Below are positions 60,201 to 64,000 of a stretch of DNA of 64,000 bases, one piece after another. Numbering within the stretch: position 1 is the stretch's first letter; each line of letters begins with the position of its first letter. The position numbers and the translations under genes were made by a program. Below the pieces are notes generated by a model that made no database searches, was not told the DNA's origin, and saw nothing but the letters and a program-made list of their open reading frames with translations. The stretch comes from Cumulibacter sp047975195 (GTDB lineage Bacteria > Actinomycetota > Actinomycetes > Mycobacteriales > Antricoccaceae), in assembly GCA_047975195.1 (NCBI GenBank), contig JBKEDB010000001.1, positions 144,931 to 208,930 of the forward strand. The letters are read 5' to 3'.

Positions 60201-62786
60201 CCGGCTATAGACCCGCCGGAACCTGTGGCCGCCACCAGCGAACTACTGCCGCGGACGGGTGGGGGTCAACCACCTGCGTCGCCTGCAGGCGGGGGCCGCC
60301 GATTCCCGTTGACAGCACTGCAGCGCGCCTACTGGCTGGGGCAGCAGTCGACATGGGATGTGCCTGCGTGCCCGGCAAGCGTTCTGACGGTGATTCCGTT
60401 GCGGAACGTGGATGCCGCGAATGCCTACGAACAGTTACGGACGGCGCTGAGCGCGTTGGTTCGTCGGCACGAGATGTTGCGGGTGCGGATTGATGATGAT
60501 GGCACGCAGGTTATCCGTGACGCAGACGAAATTTCCTGCCTACCGCGGGTCGACGTCATCGACCAACGCAGTCTGGTTGAGGAACACACAACGGAAGAAC
60601 GGCCGCTCAACGACAACTCAATCACCGCGCTCATCGACGACTGGGCGCGCGAAGTCCCCAATCTGGACCTCGAGCCGGCAGTACGTGCCGCGCTGGTGCT
60701 GGACGGCCACGATCAGGCGCGCCTGATCACCAGGTTCAGCCTGCTGGCGATCGACGGGTGGTCCACCGCGCTGATCGACCGCGATCTCGCAGCTCTGCTG
60801 GCCGGCGATCCATTGCCCCGCCCGCCCGCGTCCGGAGCCGTCGCGCACTACCTTGAACGTGCTACCGAACGGCGCGATATTGACCTTGACTGGTGGCGCG
60901 CGTATCTCGCCGACCGACCTGCGCCGCCCCAGTTGGCCACTACCGGCCGCAAACCGTCCCCCGGCATGACCCGACGGGAGGCTCGACTAGACGCGCACCT
61001 GCATCGTGCCCTAGCCGGCCAGGCTCGTGTGCGTGGGCTGACACTCAGCGCCGTCACGATGGTTGCGCTAGCGCGCGCGCTGCGCGCGCACACCGGCCAG
61101 GATCGGATGCTGCTGACCACGCTGCATTCTCGTCGAGAAGCACTGCACCCGGACGTACTGGAACTAGTCGGACCATTATCGACTACCGCTCTGGTTCCCG
61201 TGGATCTGCGCGGCAGCGTGGATCTGCGCGACCAGGCGAAAGCCCTCGGGGCAACGTTGGCCGACATCGGCGCGCACTTGAGCGTGAGCGCGATCGAGGT
61301 TGGCCGCGAACTGTCCGAGGGCGCCGAGCGCTCGCGACCGATCGCACCATTCGTCGTCCAATCCACGCTCGGAATGAGCAACGATCACGAACTGGAGCGA
61401 ATTTCGGGTGCGCTCGGATTCACTGACACCGGAGCGTTGACCCAAGTGGTGTCGACACCGCACATCCACGGGGAGTTTCGCGCGTTCGCCCTCGGGGGTG
61501 AACTCATCGCCGACATCGCATTGCGCGAGGGTATGTACGAACCGCACCTCGCGAGCGACCTGATCGCCCACACCATGGCCACTCTCCGCGACTTGGCTGG
61601 GGGTCGGGGCTGGACTGAAACTCTTGAGAGCACACCGTCAGCTGTCGGCGCGATAGGTCGCGGAAGCGACCAAGACGAACTCCTCAGCGAAGTATGTGAC
61701 CAATGGTCGACGCTGTTGGGATGTGTGGTCGGTCCGGACGACGATTTCTTCGAACTGGGCGGGGATTCACTGCTCCTCGTGCGTGCACTGCGTGCTCACG
61801 CCGACATTGAGGTGCAGCCCAACCAACTGCTGACTGAACCCACGCCGCGACGTTTAACGGAACTGCTGCGCAGCGGCGATGAGCGACAGACGCCAGATAT
61901 AAGTGTGAATCAACGGGTGTTAGGTCCCGTCCCAGAGGATTCCGTCGTACACCTCTCAAGCGGTTCTGATGATCCTCTCTTCCTCATCCATCCGTCCGGC
62001 GGCGACGTCTCGTGCTACCTATCCATCCTGCGCTTGACACGTCTTGGTCGTCCGGTGCTCGCGATCGCCGACCCCGGACTGAAAGGACACCGCTGGCCAC
62101 AGGATCTCGGCGAGGTTGTACGGCGGTACGCGGCAACTATCGCTGATATACAGCCGAACGGCGCCTTCACGGTCGGCGGATGGTCGATGGGAGGCACCCT
62201 CGCGCATGCTGTTGCTGTTGAACTGCGTCGAATCGGGCGCGACGTCGCGCAGCTCATCATGATCGATTCGACCTGCCCGGAGCGGATCGTCGCGATCGAA
62301 GGATTGGATGCTGACGCGACGATAAGCGCGCAGCGGATGCGCTTCCTGCGTTCGATCCAGGCCTACCTCGGCGTACGTACCTCGGCACGTGATGTGGATG
62401 GGTTGCAGTCCGAACTGATCGAGCTCGGCGCCTTCTTTGACATGCAGGCGGCCGACGCGCGCTTCGCAGTGTTCGACCGACACCTACGTGGGTTGGCCGA
62501 TCACCTCGCCACCCGACTCGATGAGACCGTGCCCGTGCTGCTGGTTCGGGCCGCCGATCGAGCGCCTTACAACGGGCGCCTCGGTATGGGAGTGGACGAT
62601 GCGCTGGACGACGACACTCTCGGCTGGCGTCCGTACGTTGACGGAGAACTGACGGTGCGGACCGCCCCGGGGCACCACTATTCGGTCATTCGCGACGACG
62701 GGGCCCGGGTCGTCGCTGCTGAACTTGATCGCGTACTGCGCGGTGGCGTCACCGCAGAGAAACCACAACCAGTGAAAGGCACTTAA
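54276..62786 (+). CDS. Hybrid PKS-NRPS megasynthase: KS-AT-KR-ACP-Cy-PCP-Cy-PCP-TE
   Basis: The 2836-residue enzyme has these domains with approximate key residues. KS: TCATSL with Cys163, EGHGTAT, KSNIGHTSSAAG. AT: GHSVGEY with Ser593. KR: TGGLGSVG from 1064 and SSAAGTIGGFGLAAYVAA. ACP: GGHSL, Ser1350. First heterocyclisation (Cy) domain: DVLVCDSAS, Asp1566-Asp1571. PCP: GGDSL, Ser1926. Second Cy-like domain: SLLAIDGWS, where the first Asp is Ser2155 and Asp2160 is kept. PCP: GGDSL, Ser2498. Thioesterase: GWSMGG, Ser2637, and GHHYSV near the end. There is no adenylation, methyltransferase or reductase domain. The order parallels yersiniabactin HMWP1 with an extra Cy-PCP and the methyltransferases removed. 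It would extend a thiazoline chain by one malonate unit, add one or two cyclised Cys/Ser/Thr units and release the product. Amino acids must be loaded by an adenylation domain elsewhere. Confidence 0.92.
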   Translation: MTDIAIVGMSCRLPGASDIAAYQDLLTSGREGLHRTASATFPIPVVGRVHSALEVDHEALGLGAADALIMDPQHRVFAECAKDALDAAGHGAGEARGVVGVYAGSGLSGYLVHNLAGRFVATGGADPADSLNLHTGNVADYLPLRIAHILGLEGPALAIGATCATSLVAVHVAVQALLGYECDTALAGGVSMQIPQPDGYVALPDGPFSQDGHTRSYSKGASGTIFTDGAGCVVLRRLDDALRDGDTIQAVIRGSAVTNDGAQKVGFTAPTVAGQVAAIEQALAVAEVDPRDIGVVEGHGTATVLGDAIEIAALREITGPSAQPWCALGSAKSNIGHTSSAAGVAGLIKAVLSVRDGVIFPTVHADPVPDLDGSAFYLPQVLQQWDSPMRRAAVSSFGIGGANCHVVLEEPPRHAPAPHRPDPHARHVIAISAASRNTALTWRDEVTKVAGSKAANGSQIADIAATSAYGRARMSHGAVAVLDDGGNVLATSDAVARDNQVILAFPGAGAQRRGMMRHAIAADPELRVRLAEVAEQVRIAGGPDTYELLTDAAADDPLPDPAVGLPTLFAAEVAMGLRLLDVGVRVDAVIGHSVGEYAAAVVAGGLSLPDAAMLVVARSEAMAKTTPGRMLAVALDEAAILEVLRRHPGVDLAAVNGPTACVAAGAIGDIERLASDLDQSHVRTAFVGIDVAAHSRLIDPARGIIDEVSARLTPRPLDIPLFSTLQGRQITAQEWLDPHRWGDHLRATVRFADALDAAIGDQEAIVVVAGPGTSVATAARSVGTSRVAAVVAPFGDDVDGDGAVDLLSAFGELWAHGAGVDLTAVVGPVRRRVTLPTYPYQRRRMYVESQPRSVDAIGPGSSEPSAAEPLQVPTWRELPPATEAVGPVSVIGEGPLAQQLREYVDRGADLGCSFGAGASHALAVAIDTTRGGTDAERLTNALWQLGNLARQLASAAENLTEDDSLSLICLHNGADDAVAAALVGAIRVLGQEVPRLRWRIVDIDDSSWRRGAILTELGDLVAGGRTGWEITLRNGRRAVRTWQSWRPSPAATEPIVRGHSVLITGGLGSVGLRLAERWGLEFGVRVVLASRRVGALEQRSDERSIEQRNAVTELRRRGVDIELVHLDVADTQAFGHVVEQLTRDRGRLDVVIHAPVSLELAPLSELDQESLEASLAAKVRGVNALESAIDRLPPAQRPPRVVLMSSAAGTIGGFGLAAYVAASRYLDEVARRRHDDGWLALDWDRWRFGTAAEAEAISEITMKNAMDADDALNALERVLKLPESPPQIAISPGALDPRSVALPRRAALAPGGEADLRTANERLVARVWSSVLGTEIHSRDDDFFAQGGHSLLATRVLAELREQRGARLRLRDLLRAPTVAALAELLEADATHRVVEVSMAPDALDATEPAVEQRMSDEPGQHAPRLRGATPSAPFGLTRVQTAYLLGRQDTYDLGGVACQFFLEIACPDIDVDRYAAAWQRVVDRHEMLRTVIDETGRNHPLNPPPEATPQVHDLTAHSPASASENLKRLRVVTAHRVADPRRWPLVEPIVVLMPDGGHRLLIAVDVLVCDSASWMLIDREMRSIYEDPAVDLPNVELTFADCIAAMEADAHGPERAEAWEYWNARIEELPSAPSIDVSATASATVGQPKFARRRTTIDAAIWDVIKRRAAEHRITPTALVLAAYADILQIWSGQAHFAITTTVFDRPDLPGVENVVGEFSSLLLLERKPCYSQDLLHAASTLQKQLHSDLIHSSVSALEVLAEEARRTGKQRNVPVVFTSMIGLDATDDGSHHDTEWLGEIVDGVSQTPQTWLDHQAFEHRGDLVLQWDVNEAAVEPRVADDMFNQYAAGLAALAEDGWVRDTSLMSVCDSDDSQPEREAPEPPTDYPADAVVADAVREVWADLLSVDAASIGSDDSFLALGGDSLLAVRMAAMLAERTAYTLPLTAVRSETTMSELVAALRGGERAPCDSRGTPAIDPPEPVAATSELLPRTGGGQPPASPAGGGRRFPLTALQRAYWLGQQSTWDVPACPASVLTVIPLRNVDAANAYEQLRTALSALVRRHEMLRVRIDDDGTQVIRDADEISCLPRVDVIDQRSLVEEHTTEERPLNDNSITALIDDWAREVPNLDLEPAVRAALVLDGHDQARLITRFSLLAIDGWSTALIDRDLAALLAGDPLPRPPASGAVAHYLERATERRDIDLDWWRAYLADRPAPPQLATTGRKPSPGMTRREARLDAHLHRALAGQARVRGLTLSAVTMVALARALRAHTGQDRMLLTTLHSRREALHPDVLELVGPLSTTALVPVDLRGSVDLRDQAKALGATLADIGAHLSVSAIEVGRELSEGAERSRPIAPFVVQSTLGMSNDHELERISGALGFTDTGALTQVVSTPHIHGEFRAFALGGELIADIALREGMYEPHLASDLIAHTMATLRDLAGGRGWTETLESTPSAVGAIGRGSDQDELLSEVCDQWSTLLGCVVGPDDDFFELGGDSLLLVRALRAHADIEVQPNQLLTEPTPRRLTELLRSGDERQTPDISVNQRVLGPVPEDSVVHLSSGSDDPLFLIHPSGGDVSCYLSILRLTRLGRPVLAIADPGLKGHRWPQDLGEVVRRYAATIADIQPNGAFTVGGWSMGGTLAHAVAVELRRIGRDVAQLIMIDSTCPERIVAIEGLDADATISAQRMRFLRSIQAYLGVRTSARDVDGLQSELIELGAFFDMQAADARFAVFDRHLRGLADHLATRLDETVPVLLVRAADRAPYNGRLGMGVDDALDDDTLGWRPYVDGELTVRTAPGHHYSVIRDDGARVVAAELDRVLRGGVTAEKPQPVKGT

Positions 62787-64000
62787 TGAAGAAGAGAAAC
62801 GTGTCCCGTAGGGGCCGAACGCGACCGATACGTGCGTTGACCGCGGTAGCCGCAATCGCGGTAGCAGCATCCTGCTCCGCTGGTGGCGCGGACACAGGAT
62901 CCGAAAGTACCGATGCGCAGCAGACGCTGCGCGCCGGGGCGGTCGGTGCAATGCCGTCGGCCAGCGATCCGCACGGGTCGCTGTTCAACGAATCCGATTG
63001 GCTCCGATTCGCCGCAATCTACGATCCGCTGGTCGGTGTGGACGGCAACGGCGATCCAGCGCCCGGATTAGCGGAATCCTGGGAGGTGAACGACGATGCC
63101 GATGTCTGGACGTTCAACCTCAGACAAGGGGTTTCCTTCAGCAATGGCGATCCGGTGACGTCGGCCGACGTGATGTATTCGCTCGGGCGGATCGACGACC
63201 TTGCTGACCAGAACGGCGCGAGGCTCGGCACGGTCGACATGAGCGCATCCTCGGCCCCGGACGAGCACACGGTGGTGCTGCATACCGCGACCCCGGATGC
63301 CGAACTCCTGCAGACCCTGGCCGGTACGTCGTTCATCGTCCCGGAGGGCACTGAATCGTTCGACGAGCCGGTTGGGTCGGGGCCGTTCGTGATCACCGAG
63401 CAGAACGACACGGCCGCAACGCTCGTCGCCAATGAAGGCTGGTGGGGCGGCGAGCCCGCCTCCGCTGAAATCGAGATCCGTTCCTTTAGTGGCGCCACTG
63501 CGATGAACGACGCAGTGACGTCGGGACAGATCGATATCGCGATCGGTGCGGAAGCGGTGGCGGCCGAGGCGGCGGCCGGCAACGAGGATCTGCAGGTGGT
63601 CACTCAACCCGCAGCATCCACGACCCCGCTGCTGATGCGCCTGGACAGGGCGCCGTTCGACGAACCGGGCGTGCGTGAAGCCGTGAAGTTGGCGGTGGAC
63701 CGTGAGGCGCTCGTCGATGCGGTGTATCTCGGTTATGGCGAGGTCGGTGCCGATCTGCCGCACCCGAACGATCCGTCAGCGCCAGATCTGCAGGCCCCTG
63801 AGCGGGACCTCGATGCCGCAAAGCAGGCGCTCAGTGAGGCGGGTTACCCCGATGGCGTTGAGGTCACGCTGTATACCTCGGCGGCGTACCCGGCTATGGA
63901 GCCGACCGCCATCCTGGTTGCCGAGCAGCTAGGCGAGGCCGGGATTGACGTCACGGTGTCGAATGAGCCCGCCGAAACGTACTGGATGGAGATTTACGGA
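62786..64000 (+). CDS. Lipoprotein substrate-binding protein of a peptide/nickel-type ABC importer (partial)
   Basis: About 405 residues are visible; the frame continues past the right edge. The ATG overlaps the megasynthase stop (TAATG), so the two are coupled. A basic, twin-Arg-containing leader precedes the lipobox AVAAS-Cys30. The mature part is SBP_bac_5: FAAIYDPLVGVDGNGDPAPG, LAESWEVNDDADVWTFNLRQ, GVSFSNGDPVTSADVMYSLG, FDEPVGSGPFVITEQN, VREAVKLAVDREALVDAVYL. This family includes NikA and the staphylopine receptor CntA. Coupling to the synthase suggests it captures the metal-loaded product; permease and ATPase genes should follow beyond the edge. Confidence 0.88.
   Translation, partial: MKKRNVSRRGRTRPIRALTAVAAIAVAASCSAGGADTGSESTDAQQTLRAGAVGAMPSASDPHGSLFNESDWLRFAAIYDPLVGVDGNGDPAPGLAESWEVNDDADVWTFNLRQGVSFSNGDPVTSADVMYSLGRIDDLADQNGARLGTVDMSASSAPDEHTVVLHTATPDAELLQTLAGTSFIVPEGTESFDEPVGSGPFVITEQNDTAATLVANEGWWGGEPASAEIEIRSFSGATAMNDAVTSGQIDIAIGAEAVAAEAAAGNEDLQVVTQPAASTTPLLMRLDRAPFDEPGVREAVKLAVDREALVDAVYLGYGEVGADLPHPNDPSAPDLQAPERDLDAAKQALSEAGYPDGVEVTLYTSAAYPAMEPTAILVAEQLGEAGIDVTVSNEPAETYWMEIYG

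Noticed and set aside
54276..62786. Iron-only siderophore synthase of the mycobactin type
   Set aside because: Mycobactin lines contain lysine-activating adenylation and hydroxylation steps; here there are Cy domains, no A domain and a single-protein KS-AT-KR front, which is closer to yersiniabactin HMWP1.
1..64000. CRISPR arrays, insertion sequences, prophage
   Set aside because: No regularly spaced direct repeats, no transposase or integrase motifs and no phage structural genes were seen in the window.

Overview
The window is high-GC actinobacterial DNA that spans the chromosomal replication origin. Reading from dnaA, the minus strand carries dnaA, dnaN, gnd, recF, dciA, gyrB, gyrA, a DUF3566 protein, tRNA-Ile and tRNA-Ala. 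The other flank carries rpmH, rnpA, yidD, yidC, jag/khpB, rsmG, parA, parB, a CwlM-like protein, trxA, trxB, an anti-sigma factor, sigM, murJ, a DUF6049 protein, a NUDIX protein and a CCA-adding enzyme. This order matches what I remember of Mycobacterium and its relatives, as do gnd between dnaN and recF, an LprG-P55-like pair and an MFS gene divergent from YqgE. Other details differ: MurJ lacks the pseudokinase domain, and ParA and ParB carry very long N-terminal extensions. I would place the organism in Actinomycetia near Mycobacteriales or Geodermatophilales; the genus cannot be read from the window alone.

Layout. 1-2.2 kb: LprG-like lipoprotein and MFS pump. 2.3-7.4 kb: a single-pass membrane protein, ribokinase, a LamG membrane protein, and a TetR/NmrA pair with a palindromic operator. 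7.5-22 kb: tRNAs, gyrase, two paralogous unknown proteins, dciA, recF, an SRPBCC protein, gnd, dnaN, oriC and dnaA. 22-30 kb: ribosome, RNase P and membrane-insertion genes, then parAB with seven perfect parS sites in 3.4 kb. 30-40 kb: the conserved cell-wall and redox block. 40-42 kb: a two-gene AbiE-like (type IV toxin-antitoxin) module. 42-52 kb: MFS/YqgE, an IdeR-boxed siderophore-interacting gene broken by a deletion, a biotin-sulfoxide-reductase-like enzyme, a hydrolase, a PaaX/acyl-CoA dehydrogenase divergon, a thioesterase and YccF.

53-64 kb is the most distinctive accessory region: a Fur/Zur-like operator followed by a tight operon. It contains a free-standing methyltransferase of the type usually embedded in synthases, a 2836-residue KS-AT-KR-ACP-Cy-PCP-Cy-PCP-TE megasynthase with no adenylation domain, and a lipoprotein substrate-binding protein of the peptide/nickel family that runs off the right edge. 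This looks like the later half of a yersiniabactin-type thiazoline metallophore line together with its uptake receptor. Loading enzymes are not visible and must lie elsewhere or beyond the edge.
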